From IMG/VR virus record IMGVR_UViG_3300014050_000075, positions 1-35,031 of that record: DNA of 35,031 nucleotides. One strand, written 5' to 3'. Position numbers and translations under genes: made by a program. Below are positions 1 to 9,114 of the stretch, in pieces (the stretch's first letter is position 1; each line of letters opens with the position of its first letter). The stretch comes from a virus. The notes under the pieces were generated by a model. It saw only the letters and a program-made list of their open reading frames with translations, searched no databases and was not told the origin of the DNA.

Positions 1-380
1 TGTTTGGATGGGTATTTTTGGTATAAAAATTCGTGGGCGGGCGTGAATTGTATATACGTAGGATTGTGGAGTGTGATGTCACACGCCTGCTTTAATGGAA
101 AATAATGTAAAAATTCCTTTTTGTCTTTTACATATATTTTTTTTGCATTTTTTATTAGCAGGAATACTTTATCTTCAAATAGTTGTTCTTCTACTTCGGT
201 GTGGAAGATAGGTATTAAAAATCCTTTATGGTGATTTATAGGACGAATGTAAATACAACAAATTGAATTTTGAGCAGGGTGAGTGAATGGTGAGTAGGGT
301 ATTATCTCAACGAATATTTCGTCTAAATTCCTACTGCTAAATTGCTCTAGTTGTTGTTTATTTTCTATTAGCCAAAACAC
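1..380 (-). CDS. Unidentified protein, N-terminal part (cut by window edge)
   Basis: An open frame of 126 codons runs from a GTG at 380-378 off the left edge. The protein begins (M)FWLIENKQQLEQF and contains the stretch KKIYVKDKKEFLHYFPLK. GTG is chosen because an in-frame TAA lies just upstream and no ATG precedes it. It begins 12 bases after the stop of the preceding gene, so it is probably co-transcribed. The mix of short strands and Lys/Glu-rich helices without Ser/Gly repeats differs from the structural genes around it, so it may start a non-structural module. It vaguely recalls N-terminal parts of phage replication enzymes, but no catalytic motif is visible and I do not assign a function. 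Confidence 0.6.
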   Translation of the reverse strand, partial: MFWLIENKQQLEQFSSRNLDEIFVEIIPYSPFTHPAQNSICCIYIRPINHHKGFLIPIFHTEVEEQLFEDKVFLLIKNAKKIYVKDKKEFLHYFPLKQACDITLHNPTYIQFTPAHEFLYQKYPSK

Positions 381-392
381 TTAAGTATAACT

Positions 393-983
393 TTATTGAT
401 AGTACTTAAGATAATCATGTTTTAGGTAATCTCCAAATTTAAATAATTGAAATCGTTGAGAAATTAATTCTGTAACGTTTTTATTAGTTTTATATGTTTG
501 TTGTTTATCTCCTGTTAATTGCCAAGGAACTTCAAATGGAGTATATAATTGCCACAAATATTCCGAATTTTGTTTAATTAGATTAGTATATGTATCTTTA
601 TTAATTTCAATATAGATTAGTTCGTTTGATTTTTTGCAAAAATATCTTGTAAATTTACCTAGTTTATAATCGGATTCTGTGGGGAGAACAGGATTATAAG
701 TAGGTAAAAGGTATGATTCTTTAGTTAAAGAACGAATGTCTGTATATTCTGAAGGGATAATGTTACTAATTTGAATGTTAGATTTTAGGGCAGTAGGAGT
801 TGGGGAAGATTTAATAATAGGAACAACAAAAGCATCTTCAGGAGTTTTCCCGCTAAAAGTTTGTCCTGTAGAAAGTTTATAATAAAACCCAATATATGGC
901 TCTCCTGTAGAAAATATTATGTATTCTCCCCCATTTGTATATAGATTAGTTGTTATTTGGGATTTTGGATAATATTTGGGCAT
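393..983 (-). CDS. Hypothetical protein after the hub gene, possible minor baseplate component
   Basis: A 196-aa protein starting MPKYYPKSQITTNLYTNGG, rich in Tyr, Thr, Asn and Lys, with no signal peptide, membrane segment or catalytic motif that I recognise. The N-terminal half has alternating polar/aromatic residues (EYIIFSTGEPYIGFYYKL) suggesting beta structure; the C-terminal half is helical and basic. It starts 10 bases after the hub-lysin gene and is followed by a GTG-started gene 12 bases on, so it sits at the end of the baseplate operon. Position suggests a small virion or baseplate protein; the sequence itself does not prove this. The upstream region is A/T-rich without a Shine-Dalgarno motif. 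Confidence 0.7.
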   Translation of the reverse strand: MPKYYPKSQITTNLYTNGGEYIIFSTGEPYIGFYYKLSTGQTFSGKTPEDAFVVPIIKSSPTPTALKSNIQISNIIPSEYTDIRSLTKESYLLPTYNPVLPTESDYKLGKFTRYFCKKSNELIYIEINKDTYTNLIKQNSEYLWQLYTPFEVPWQLTGDKQQTYKTNKNVTELISQRFQLFKFGDYLKHDYLKYYQ

Positions 984-993
984 ATTTTTTTAC

Positions 994-3900
994 TTAAAAT
1001 GTACCTGATGCCCCTCTCTTTCTCCCTCCAGCTAATACAAGATTTCCTAATTTTATTATGTCTTCTAATTTATCGCTGTATGCAATTTTAGATACTGGGT
1101 CTAGGTATGTATCAGATTGATTTGGGATAGGTTTATTTGTAAGAGGATCTATTTGAGATTTTATGGGATTAGTAGTATTGTCTTTAGGAACTTGGCCTAT
1201 GATGTTAGGATTTTCAAATATAACAGCTTTTCTTCCTATTAAATTTAAAAAGGCTTCTAAAGCATATTGTTGTCTATATAGTAAAGTACCATCACCTGGT
1301 ATTTCATATGAATCAAATATTATTTTAGTTGCATCTAATATAATATTATATAAATCCGAAGGAAGGTCTCCATATGTGTATGTTTTAGTTTCGCCTGAAA
1401 CTAGTTTTTGTATGTATGGAAGTGCTTTTTCTTCTAAAGGTTTTAATTGTGTTAATACAAATTTATCTTTTCGATATCCCCCAGATTCGCCATTTAATTC
1501 GTTAAATATAAAAGCTATTTGATTTAAAGGGTTTGTTTGAAAATCTGAGTATTTTGTTGATATAGCTTGTTTTCTAGGACCTAACCATTGAACTAGGCCA
1601 GTTGCCCCTATTGAATTTGTAATGCCCCAATTAAAATTAGATTCTTGGGTTATATTACCCATTATAGCAGCAGTAGCTATAGGTCCTAATCCAGTTCCCC
1701 CAAAAATATCTGTAGAAGGTAATAAACCAGATTCACGTAATCTATTTAAACTGGATTGATAAGCACTTGCTTGTGTATTAAATTTTGCTTTATTTAAAGG
1801 ATTATTTGAAAGTAAATTAAAATTTTTAGTTATTCCTCTAAGATAAGCAGCAAACATAAAATAATATAAATAGCTTTCATTAGATCCTAGTTTACCCCTT
1901 ATATCTTTACCTCGTTGGGTTATAACAGCTCTAACTTCTACAGATTGTTCATATGCTTCTACTTGTTCTGGGATAGATAAACCATCAAAAGTAGTTTCCC
2001 ATACATTATTTTGTATGTTATGGGTTATACCTCTAATTAAAAATCTTAATACATCAGGGTATTTTTTAGGTAAAAATTTTGTATCTATAGAAAATTGTTG
2101 ATATATTTTTGGTCCTGATATACCCTCGCATGTTAAATTTAAATTAAGTGGAATAAATCCTAGACCTGTAGTTACAGAACCTGAAGCTTGAGTATTTTGT
2201 TGGTTTATATAGTCAATAAAAGTTTTCATTACTTTTTTATCAGATTCATAACTATTATCATCTCCTTGTGTTCTTATAGTTCTATCTAAATAATCGTTTA
2301 CTATTATTAAGTATTGATTTCTTAAGTCGCTAATATCTGTTTCTTGTAATTTACTTGAACTTGAAATATTAGACTTATAAAAATCAGTTTTTACAGGTAT
2401 AATTCTGTCTGTTAAACCTTTATTCCATTTAGATAATAAAGTAGCATCTTCTCCTACAACCGCCCCATTTGCTTGAGCTCCTACAGTTACTATAGTAGCA
2501 AAATCATTAGTTAATTCAGTTTTAATGCTAAATTTTTTTACAAAAGTTCCTAAACTACCACCATTAGGACCTATACCGTAAGGATTAAAATAAGTTGGTT
2601 TATTTGCATATAAATCGGCAGTTTTGCCATAGTTTCTAATTAAATCCCTTAATTTATCTGCTTCAGGAAGGGGGGTTTGGTCTATAAAATAAAGTCTATC
2701 TTCATCTAATACAGGTTCTATTTTATTATAATCTCCTAAAGAATTATTTATTCCATCACATATATTTTTTAAAAAAGTAAATATACTTAAATCACCTGTT
2801 TCTTGGTCTGTACTAGTTTCTATAGTTTCTAGTATAAAATCAAAATTAATATATACATTCATTAATAATCCAGCATAATTTATACCTGTATAAATAGAGG
2901 ACGCAGGATAGGGGGCACATCCTGGAAATAAAATTGCATCTTTATTTTTACTATTAGTACCATACTGTATTCCACCTACAATACACTTGTTAGGAAATGT
3001 AGATATTTGATTAGGAGTTCTAAATACTAAATTAGTGTTAGTGTCATAATCTATTGTTACAATAGGCCTTCCGGACTCATCATATAAAAGTAATTCATCT
3101 TCCATATATTTAAGAAAAGCTCCAAAGCGATAATAAAAATTTGATTTATTACCTACTGATATTGGACCTTCTACTCCATATGGTTTTATATCAGCTACAT
3201 CTTGATTATCTGTAACTACATCATTGATAACTCCATTAGCAGGAGTCCATACTAAAGGTATATTAAATTTAGTTTCGGTAACTACAGTAGTATTAGTACC
3301 CCCTGCACCTAACCCCCCCATCATTACTGATGATTCGAGTTTAGAAAAAGCAGTAGCATTGAGTTTACTCCATAAATGTTTTCCTATATCGTGTTTATAG
3401 TATTTACTAGGCCAATAATTATCCTTAGTATTAGTTGCGTTGTCCTTGCTAAATAATCTAGGAGAAAAAATATTTGTTTTAAGAGATTCAACTACATCAC
3501 CTATAGATATTAATTTTAAAGTTATATCATATGTTCCGTCATTTCCAAATTCCCATGAAAAATTAGCTACTTTAGCTAACATAGCATCATAATTGCCATT
3601 TGAAAAACCACGTTTTTTTTCTATTTTCTCTAAAAAATCCCAATAAGCACTACCAGTTCCATATACTCTATAAGATTTATTATTAGGGTCATTATAATTA
3701 ATATCTGTGGTTTTAGGTTTAGGGCCATTATACTCTAAAAATTCCCAAGCTAATGTATTACTAGGATTAGATTGATAATCCCCTGCATTATCATAATAAT
3801 TTGACCACCCCCACTCTAATAACATAGTATAACCTATTCTTAAATAAATAGCATCTAATAAATTTAATTGTTCTTTATTATAAGCTTTTATTTGAACTGT

Positions 3901-4323
3901 GGCTTCTCGTAATGATCCACGATTTTTGGGTTTAACTTGAGCAGATATAATACCCGGCATAGGACGTTTTCCAAAATCATCTCCTCCTAGTCCATATGCC
4001 GCATTGTTAAGTAATGAATCTATTGATGAAATGCCCCTCAATTGAACAATACTTTCTTTTTTGTCTTTAGTTATATGTGGGGTAGTACCACCAAACAAGA
4101 CTAAATCACTAGCTAATCTATTTTTACTGAGGTCTCCAAGAGATAGTTCCCTATATTTTTCTTGATCTATATCAATAGATGATACTAATTTTAACCAAGC
4201 AGTTTTTCCATTCATATATGCTAAATCCTCAGAAGTTCTATCTCTTTTAGCATATATTTTTTGGCGTTGTTTTACTTGATCATCAGTATATTTAAAAAAA
4301 TGTTCTCCAACTACATTAGCCAT
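994..4323 (-). CDS. Baseplate hub protein with C-terminal tail lysozyme (gp27/gp5-like role)
   Basis: A 1109-aa protein. Residues 1 to about 785 look like a baseplate hub: a long beta-rich region ending in a segment around 750-780 (IRGITHNIQNNVWETTFDGL) that matches the usual end of contractile-tail hub domains. After a helical linker, residues about 870-1030 resemble phage tail lysozymes (Phage_lysozyme2-type): GPIATAAIMGNITQESNF, then a GATGLVQW segment. Glu894 in the QES motif is the likely catalytic acid. The tail after 1030 is Asn/Pro-rich. In T4 the hub (gp27) and lysozyme (gp5) are separate proteins; here they appear fused. The enzyme would cut host peptidoglycan during tube penetration. 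The gene starts 3 bases after the LysM gene. The lysozyme call is firmer than the hub call. Confidence 0.8.
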   Translation of the reverse strand: MANVVGEHFFKYTDDQVKQRQKIYAKRDRTSEDLAYMNGKTAWLKLVSSIDIDQEKYRELSLGDLSKNRLASDLVLFGGTTPHITKDKKESIVQLRGISSIDSLLNNAAYGLGGDDFGKRPMPGIISAQVKPKNRGSLREATVQIKAYNKEQLNLLDAIYLRIGYTMLLEWGWSNYYDNAGDYQSNPSNTLAWEFLEYNGPKPKTTDINYNDPNNKSYRVYGTGSAYWDFLEKIEKKRGFSNGNYDAMLAKVANFSWEFGNDGTYDITLKLISIGDVVESLKTNIFSPRLFSKDNATNTKDNYWPSKYYKHDIGKHLWSKLNATAFSKLESSVMMGGLGAGGTNTTVVTETKFNIPLVWTPANGVINDVVTDNQDVADIKPYGVEGPISVGNKSNFYYRFGAFLKYMEDELLLYDESGRPIVTIDYDTNTNLVFRTPNQISTFPNKCIVGGIQYGTNSKNKDAILFPGCAPYPASSIYTGINYAGLLMNVYINFDFILETIETSTDQETGDLSIFTFLKNICDGINNSLGDYNKIEPVLDEDRLYFIDQTPLPEADKLRDLIRNYGKTADLYANKPTYFNPYGIGPNGGSLGTFVKKFSIKTELTNDFATIVTVGAQANGAVVGEDATLLSKWNKGLTDRIIPVKTDFYKSNISSSSKLQETDISDLRNQYLIIVNDYLDRTIRTQGDDNSYESDKKVMKTFIDYINQQNTQASGSVTTGLGFIPLNLNLTCEGISGPKIYQQFSIDTKFLPKKYPDVLRFLIRGITHNIQNNVWETTFDGLSIPEQVEAYEQSVEVRAVITQRGKDIRGKLGSNESYLYYFMFAAYLRGITKNFNLLSNNPLNKAKFNTQASAYQSSLNRLRESGLLPSTDIFGGTGLGPIATAAIMGNITQESNFNWGITNSIGATGLVQWLGPRKQAISTKYSDFQTNPLNQIAFIFNELNGESGGYRKDKFVLTQLKPLEEKALPYIQKLVSGETKTYTYGDLPSDLYNIILDATKIIFDSYEIPGDGTLLYRQQYALEAFLNLIGRKAVIFENPNIIGQVPKDNTTNPIKSQIDPLTNKPIPNQSDTYLDPVSKIAYSDKLEDIIKLGNLVLAGGRKRGASGTF

Positions 4324-4326
4324 AAC

Positions 4327-4629
4327 TTATAATGAATTTATTGTTTCATAATTAAATAGGATTTCGCCTACATTTGAAGGAATCCTTAATTGAGTTCCTA
4401 CAGGTATAAATAAAGTATTAAAGCTTAAATTTGGGTTTGCTATTGCTATTATCCACCATAAACTAGAATCTCTATAATATTGTTGTGATAAAGTATCAAA
4501 TCTATCTCCTTCTGTTGTGAAAACGTAAATATCGTTTTCGGTTCTAGGAATTTCAGGATAACGAGTACTCGCATAATATTGCTTACCTGTATCGGTTTTT
4601 AAAATAGGAGTATTTTGATAACGATTCAT
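4327..4629 (-). CDS. LysM-domain baseplate protein (gp53/XkdP-like)
   Basis: A 100-aa protein in which residues about 30-90 form a LysM-like fold: YVFTTEGDRFDTLSQQYYRD, then SSLWWIIAIANPN and a closing LFIPVGTQLRIPSN. The 'D-x-L-S/A-x-x-Y-Y, WWIIAIAN, PVGTQLRIP' pattern is typical of the short LysM proteins encoded between tape measure and hub genes in contractile-tailed phages, and T4 baseplate wedge protein gp53 also contains a LysM domain. In virions these proteins are structural and link the hub to the tube or wedges. The gene lies 9 bases after the initiator-like gene and 3 bases before the hub gene, consistent with a baseplate operon. Whether it corresponds to wedge gp53 or to the hub-side LysM proteins cannot be decided here. 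Confidence 0.8.
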   Translation of the reverse strand: MNRYQNTPILKTDTGKQYYASTRYPEIPRTENDIYVFTTEGDRFDTLSQQYYRDSSLWWIIAIANPNLSFNTLFIPVGTQLRIPSNVGEILFNYETINSL

Positions 4630-4638
4630 ATTAAAAAA

Positions 4639-6345
4639 TTATACATCATACATATAAACAAATCGTGGGGTACTACGTTGTTCTTCTTTATATTGAGCTA
4701 AATAATTTGGAATAGGAGTATAACCCATAGTTACTTTAATCATGTGAGGTAATTGAGGTGCATTAAATTCTCCTTTATCATCTATACCAATTTCCCAAGT
4801 AGTATCAGTAGATATATCATAAGTTAAACTATTAATAAAACCTGGGAGTTTTTTGATGTAGCTTCCTATTGTTAATTCGATTAATACTCCTTTCATATAC
4901 CCATATTGTGAGTATTCAGCAGTAGTTGCACTAGCTAAATAGTTTAATTTATCGTACATCCCATTTAATTCTTGTCGTGATAATGCTACTATACTCCACC
5001 CTAAAGTAAGTTTACGATCAAATCCTTCATATGTATAAAAACTATCAGCTCTACCGGGGTATTTGAATGAGGTCCAACTAGGATTGTAACTATCTGATAT
5101 GTTATCTAAATATGCTCTAAATTGAATGGACTTATTACCAGCATTTAAAAATCCTATGTTAAATTTACATAAATCCTTAAAAACAGTTCCATCCATTCCT
5201 TCACTAATTCCTTCACTTGTAATTGTATCTATTACCTTTGATACTGATTCTCCATTTAATATTTTTCCGTTCGTATAACTTTTTTTATTTCCCTTTTTCC
5301 CAGCAGAATCCATCCCAATATAACTAGGTGAGTCTATATTTTTTGTAGCATAAGGGGGGGCAGTTGACATTATATATTCTGCATTCGTTTGTTTTAATAA
5401 ATCTGTTCTAAAATCTTGTAAACTTGGAGAATCAAAATTAGTTTTAGATTGAGCAGATTGGGATATTATTTGGGTTTGGTCAAAAGTATGAGTATTTTGT
5501 GGAAAAGGATAAGATTTTAATTTAAAAGAACCAGATTGATAAGCATATCTATTATCATCAAAATTTGTAGTATTAAGTATTTCATCAATTGAAGTATTAC
5601 TTCTTTGAGAAAAAATATTACTTGTTGGGGTAAATTTAGAAGCACTTTGTATTAAATTAAAATTTAAAGCAATCTCTTGTTTGGGTGTCCAAGTCTCCTT
5701 CCCCTTAATATTTTTAGTATTGTTTTTTCCAGTTCTTTGATCAGCAAATTTGATATCTGTTTTACCTACACCTAATATTGAACCAGGACCCCCATTATAA
5801 CTTATTATATTAGGGTTTGGGTTTTTTTCAGTTATATGTGTTTCGTATAAATTATATAATCTATTCTCTTTATAATTATCATTTTGATTAGAACTTTTAA
5901 CTTTATCTAAATATAAATTAGGAGTATAGGATAATCCTATTCCCTCAAATGGATTTAATCCTTGTTTATTTAAATGCCCCCCAAATGCTACAACACCCGC
6001 TTGTGCTAATGTAGATAAAGGAGTATAAATTCCTTCATTTAATAATTTAGGGGCTTGTGGAGTGCCACCTTGAGCTGGAACAGCAGTACGAGATAATAAA
6101 TTTTGTTTAGCTGTAAATAATGTTCCATTTAGTAAAGGTTGAGAAAACCATTTACTTAATCTTTTAACATCTATAGCTGATTTTTCAATAATTTCAGTTA
6201 AATTTGTTTTAGAAGAAGGAGATTGAAAAGGTTCAGGAATTTTAGATTCAATATAAGGTTGTTTACTATTCCCACCCCCAGGCATATCCCCTCCATATTT
6301 TAAGGATCTTAACTTAGTTTTATTTAATGAATCTATTAGAGCCAT
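4639..6345 (-). CDS. Putative tail tube initiator / baseplate cap protein (gp48/gp54-like)
   Basis: A 568-aa protein. The first about 330 residues are low-complexity, Asn/Ser/Gln/Pro-rich and probably extended. The C-terminal 180 residues look like a tube-type fold: a strand segment NKSIQFRAYLDNISDSYNPS, a conserved-looking GRADSFYTYEGFDRKLTLGW, a helix SRQELNGMYDKLNYLAS, then IKKLPGFINSLTYDIST and TTWEIG before a closing HMIKVTMGYTPI. That pattern (strand, helix, 'GfI-sLtY---tTWEi---', last strand) is seen in tail-tube-like initiators on the baseplate. T4 genes 48 and 54 also lie after the tape measure gene. TAA and TAG stop codons separate it from the preceding ORF by three bases. The role is inferred from fold pattern and position. 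Confidence 0.5.
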   Translation of the reverse strand: MALIDSLNKTKLRSLKYGGDMPGGGNSKQPYIESKIPEPFQSPSSKTNLTEIIEKSAIDVKRLSKWFSQPLLNGTLFTAKQNLLSRTAVPAQGGTPQAPKLLNEGIYTPLSTLAQAGVVAFGGHLNKQGLNPFEGIGLSYTPNLYLDKVKSSNQNDNYKENRLYNLYETHITEKNPNPNIISYNGGPGSILGVGKTDIKFADQRTGKNNTKNIKGKETWTPKQEIALNFNLIQSASKFTPTSNIFSQRSNTSIDEILNTTNFDDNRYAYQSGSFKLKSYPFPQNTHTFDQTQIISQSAQSKTNFDSPSLQDFRTDLLKQTNAEYIMSTAPPYATKNIDSPSYIGMDSAGKKGNKKSYTNGKILNGESVSKVIDTITSEGISEGMDGTVFKDLCKFNIGFLNAGNKSIQFRAYLDNISDSYNPSWTSFKYPGRADSFYTYEGFDRKLTLGWSIVALSRQELNGMYDKLNYLASATTAEYSQYGYMKGVLIELTIGSYIKKLPGFINSLTYDISTDTTWEIGIDDKGEFNAPQLPHMIKVTMGYTPIPNYLAQYKEEQRSTPRFVYMYDV

Positions 6346-6348
6346 CTA

Positions 6349-6666
6349 TTATCTACCTGGAGGGGGGGTTAGATCTATTACTCTACTGTTAATGCCTGTT
6401 TCTGGGGGATTATTAGAATATGAATTTGATGGGGTTTTACCATTTAAATCTAATGAAGAGGGTTGTGGTAAAATATTATTAAATCCATCATTGTAAGCTT
6501 GATAAGCAGTATTTACTACTTGCTGATTCACCCCATTTATAGAATAAGAATCATGTAATTTAGATTGTTTTGTAGCTCCGGGATTTGATGGTTGTCCGGG
6601 TGTAACATTTGGGTATGCTAATGGTGTTCCGTTACCATCTTGATACATGTCTAATATTGATGCCAT
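6349..6666 (-). CDS. Small Pro/Asn-rich hypothetical protein in the baseplate operon
   Basis: A 105-aa protein, MASILDMYQDGNGTPLAYPN at the start and ending LTPPPGR, with many Pro, Asn, Ser and Gly and little predicted secondary structure except one short helix around VVNTAYQAYNDGFNNI. No domain recognised. It opens a transcription unit: the late-promoter-like motif lies 17 bases before its ATG, and three bases after its stop the initiator-like gene begins in the same frame. The first 20 residues resemble leader segments of phage baseplate proteins, so it may be an accessory or linker protein of the tube-baseplate junction. It contains a C7 run near its stop (6362-6368), but because both genes share a frame, slippage there would not join them. 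Confidence 0.65.
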   Translation of the reverse strand: MASILDMYQDGNGTPLAYPNVTPGQPSNPGATKQSKLHDSYSINGVNQQVVNTAYQAYNDGFNNILPQPSSLDLNGKTPSNSYSNNPPETGINSRVIDLTPPPGR

Positions 6667-6683
6667 AATTTTATTGGTTTAAA

Positions 6684-6698
6684 TTTATTATAAATATG
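6684..6698 (-). promoter_or_regulatory. Late-promoter-like motif before the baseplate operon
   Basis: On the coding strand this reads CATATTTATAATAAA, one of the five exact copies of ATATTTATAATAAA found in intergenic gaps of this window. It lies 17 bases before the ATG at 6666 and contains a TATAAT hexamer without a visible -35 box. Phage late-promoter function is inferred from recurrence. Confidence 0.55.
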
Positions 6699-6702
6699 TA
6701 AA

Positions 6703-9054
6703 TTATTGAATTTGTCTACGTGATATATTTCTAGCTGTTTCAAATTGTGTTCCGTCGTATGAATTATTTATTGTTATTAAAATAGGTTGGGGTTGAGGAG
6801 TAGAAGGTGACATATTAATTGTTCCTTGGGGGGTACTTACAACATCATTACCCTTAAATAATTTAGTTCCGGCTATAACTGTATCTTTATCGTTTAATGC
6901 TATTACGCCTTCTGGAGCTAGAAGAGTGCGTTTGCCGTAACCTGGAGAAATCATGTCGTTTGCTTTATTATATGCTTGATACAGTCCTGCTATACTTGCA
7001 ATTGCCAATCTTGCTCCTATAAAAGGGCCAGCAGGGCCTAATCCCATAATACCCGAAAATATCCCTGAATATATAGAACCAATTGCGGTTCTTATAGATT
7101 TAATACTTAAGACAGCCATAAGTCCTATTACAGTTTTTAAAATAGGTCCTAATCCATTTAACTTTTTATCTATAAAGCTTACTATATCTCCTATAACTTT
7201 AAAAGCAGAAGTTATTGGAAGTAATAGAAAATTTATAGCGGGCATTACAGTTGAAGCTAATGTTATTAAAGGAGATACTATTTGTAATATAGGTTCAGCT
7301 AATGAAACAAATATTTCTTGAAGTTTTTCAACTGATTTATTAAAACGTTCTTGAATAGATTGTGATCTAAGTTGAGCAGCTAGTTTATCATCTCCTAATT
7401 TTAAAGCTATTTGATCGTCTGATAGTCCTTCTTTTTTAAGTCTATTGTATGCTTCTAAAGCGGTTTTATCTCCTTCTCCAATTGCAGCTAATGCTTCTCT
7501 TTCTATTAATGATTTTGCTAAATCCTCTCTAGTCATGCCTACAGCTTTGGCTAATGCTTCTTGCTGTAGAACATTCATATTTGTAAAATCTGCTGCACTT
7601 CCTATTTGTTTAGCTATTTCTTCAGCAGCTCCTGCTAGGTCATTATTTAAAGCTAATAATCTAGCTCTTTCTAAATATAAATCTTTACCTACTAATAATT
7701 CAGCAGAAAGTTCAGCTTCTATAGAAGATTCAAATTGTAACAATGAGCTTGCAATTTGTTCTACTTTTTCTAAAGTAGTACCTAATGCTTTAGCTTGTAA
7801 ATTTGCTTCAGCAATTTTACCAGGTTGCATGCCTAATGATAAAGTAGTAGCAGCTGATGTTTTAGCTACTGCTTCTACAATTTCTTTTTCATTTAAAGCT
7901 AATTTATTTATAGCATTAAATGCTACTGCTTGCCCTAATATCTCAGCAGTATTTTCTGATAAATCTGTACCAGTTGCTACTGTTATTTTGGATAATTCGG
8001 ATGCTGCTTCTGCTGTGTATCCTGCTACTTCGGTTAATCTAGTGTAATCTTTTAACAGCTCGCCATTTAGCATGGTAGCAGTACCAAATTGCTTATTAAG
8101 TTCTATAAGCGCTTTTTGTAATGATGCAGTATTTACATTTATATCAGCACTTAAATTAGCTATAGTATTTAATTCATTGCGCAAAGACGCGGCTTCAGCG
8201 TATGATATACCAAATGATTTAGCGAGTTCACCTGTAGATTTATCTGCAGCTTTAGTAGCTTCATATAATTTTTGGGCTGCGTTTTGTAAAAGTTCTATGG
8301 GGTTAAGAGATGCTTTTAAATTTGTAGATATTATACCTGTAAAAGTTTTTATAGCATTAAATTCTTCACCTGCTGATTCGGCTTCTTGTGCTAATCTTTG
8401 AGTTTCTTTCCAAGCATCTTCAAAACCTAAATCCGGAATCCCCATATCTTTAATTAAAGAATCTAGTGCTTTAACAGTTACAGCACGAATCCCTAATTCT
8501 TTATTTATTTTATTGTTTAATATTAAAGCTTCTTCATATTCTCCATTTATATATTGGGCATTTTTAATTTGTTCTTCTAATTCCTTTTTTCTATTTATAG
8601 CTTGTTGAATAGCTTGTTGACTAGTAAATAATCCTTGTCTTTTTTGTATTTCTATTCTTTTTATTTCTTCATTTAAACGATTAATAGATTGTATATTTTG
8701 ATCTTTAAATATTAAATAATTTTTATAATTAAAATCAGATTCTCCTCTTTTTATTCTTAATAAATTTTCAGCTTGATTTTCTAAAGGTTTTATTGCTGAT
8801 CTATGTAATGCTAAAATAGGCAACATAGATTGCATTGTATTTACTATTTGTTTAAAGGATTGATCTAAATAATTAACATCACCTGAGATTTGTCGTATTT
8901 GGTCGTTAACTAAATTTAAAGCATTATTAAATAAATTAACATCCGCACTAATAGCATTAAAATTAAATAGATTTTGAGGAGATCCTGTAAGTTGTTCTAA
9001 TCGAGAAATTGCATCTCGTAAATCTTGCATTTGTTGAGAGGTAGGAACAGCCAT
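6703..9054 (-). CDS. Tail tape measure protein (gp29-like role)
   Basis: A 783-aa protein. Residues 1-170 are heptad-like coiled coil (repeated LNEEIKRIEIQK-type helices); 180-580 are Ala-rich helices; two hydrophobic stretches at about 588-630 and 635-695 include FLLLPITSAFKVIGDIVSFI and a Gly-rich IFSGIMGLGPAGPFIG segment, typical of the membrane-active part of tape measures. The end has the common motif APEGVIALNDKDTVIAGT, then a Pro/Gln linker. It determines tail length as a scaffold inside the tube and is ejected into the host envelope. At about 1.5 angstrom per residue the tail would be near 115 nm, longer than T4. It follows the chaperone-like ORF pair and precedes baseplate genes, the standard position. 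No Shine-Dalgarno precedes the ATG. Confidence 0.9.
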   Translation of the reverse strand: MAVPTSQQMQDLRDAISRLEQLTGSPQNLFNFNAISADVNLFNNALNLVNDQIRQISGDVNYLDQSFKQIVNTMQSMLPILALHRSAIKPLENQAENLLRIKRGESDFNYKNYLIFKDQNIQSINRLNEEIKRIEIQKRQGLFTSQQAIQQAINRKKELEEQIKNAQYINGEYEEALILNNKINKELGIRAVTVKALDSLIKDMGIPDLGFEDAWKETQRLAQEAESAGEEFNAIKTFTGIISTNLKASLNPIELLQNAAQKLYEATKAADKSTGELAKSFGISYAEAASLRNELNTIANLSADINVNTASLQKALIELNKQFGTATMLNGELLKDYTRLTEVAGYTAEAASELSKITVATGTDLSENTAEILGQAVAFNAINKLALNEKEIVEAVAKTSAATTLSLGMQPGKIAEANLQAKALGTTLEKVEQIASSLLQFESSIEAELSAELLVGKDLYLERARLLALNNDLAGAAEEIAKQIGSAADFTNMNVLQQEALAKAVGMTREDLAKSLIEREALAAIGEGDKTALEAYNRLKKEGLSDDQIALKLGDDKLAAQLRSQSIQERFNKSVEKLQEIFVSLAEPILQIVSPLITLASTVMPAINFLLLPITSAFKVIGDIVSFIDKKLNGLGPILKTVIGLMAVLSIKSIRTAIGSIYSGIFSGIMGLGPAGPFIGARLAIASIAGLYQAYNKANDMISPGYGKRTLLAPEGVIALNDKDTVIAGTKLFKGNDVVSTPQGTINMSPSTPQPQPILITINNSYDGTQFETARNISRRQIQ

Positions 9055-9072
9055 TTATATTCAAATATTATG

Positions 9073-9086
9073 TTTATTATAAATAT
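9073..9086 (-). promoter_or_regulatory. Late-promoter-like motif before the tape measure gene
   Basis: The coding strand reads ATATTTATAATAAA, exact consensus. It begins directly after the T-tract of the terminator at 9087-9114, so termination and re-initiation sites abut. The ATG of the tape measure gene is 18 bases downstream. Confidence 0.55.
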
Positions 9087-9114
9087 AAAAAAGCATCACT
9101 TTCGCGATGCTTTT
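9087..9114 (-). terminator. Rho-independent terminator overlapping the end of the chaperone ORF
   Basis: On the minus strand GCATCGC-GAAA-GTGATGC forms a 7-bp stem (one G-U pair) closed by a GNRA-type GAAA tetraloop, followed by six T. The 5' arm and loop encode the last residues (KASRK) of the 9096 ORF, and its TGA lies in the 3' arm. Confidence 0.8.

Noticed and set aside
6362-6368. C7 run near the end of the 105-aa gene as a second frameshift site
   Set aside because: The next gene is in the same frame and TAA and TAG stops separate them, so slippage cannot join the two.
7445-8401. Plus-strand open frames opposite the tape measure gene
   Set aside because: They lie fully inside a convincing tape measure gene and show Ala/Ser-rich noise; Ala-rich helical genes often leave the opposite strand open.
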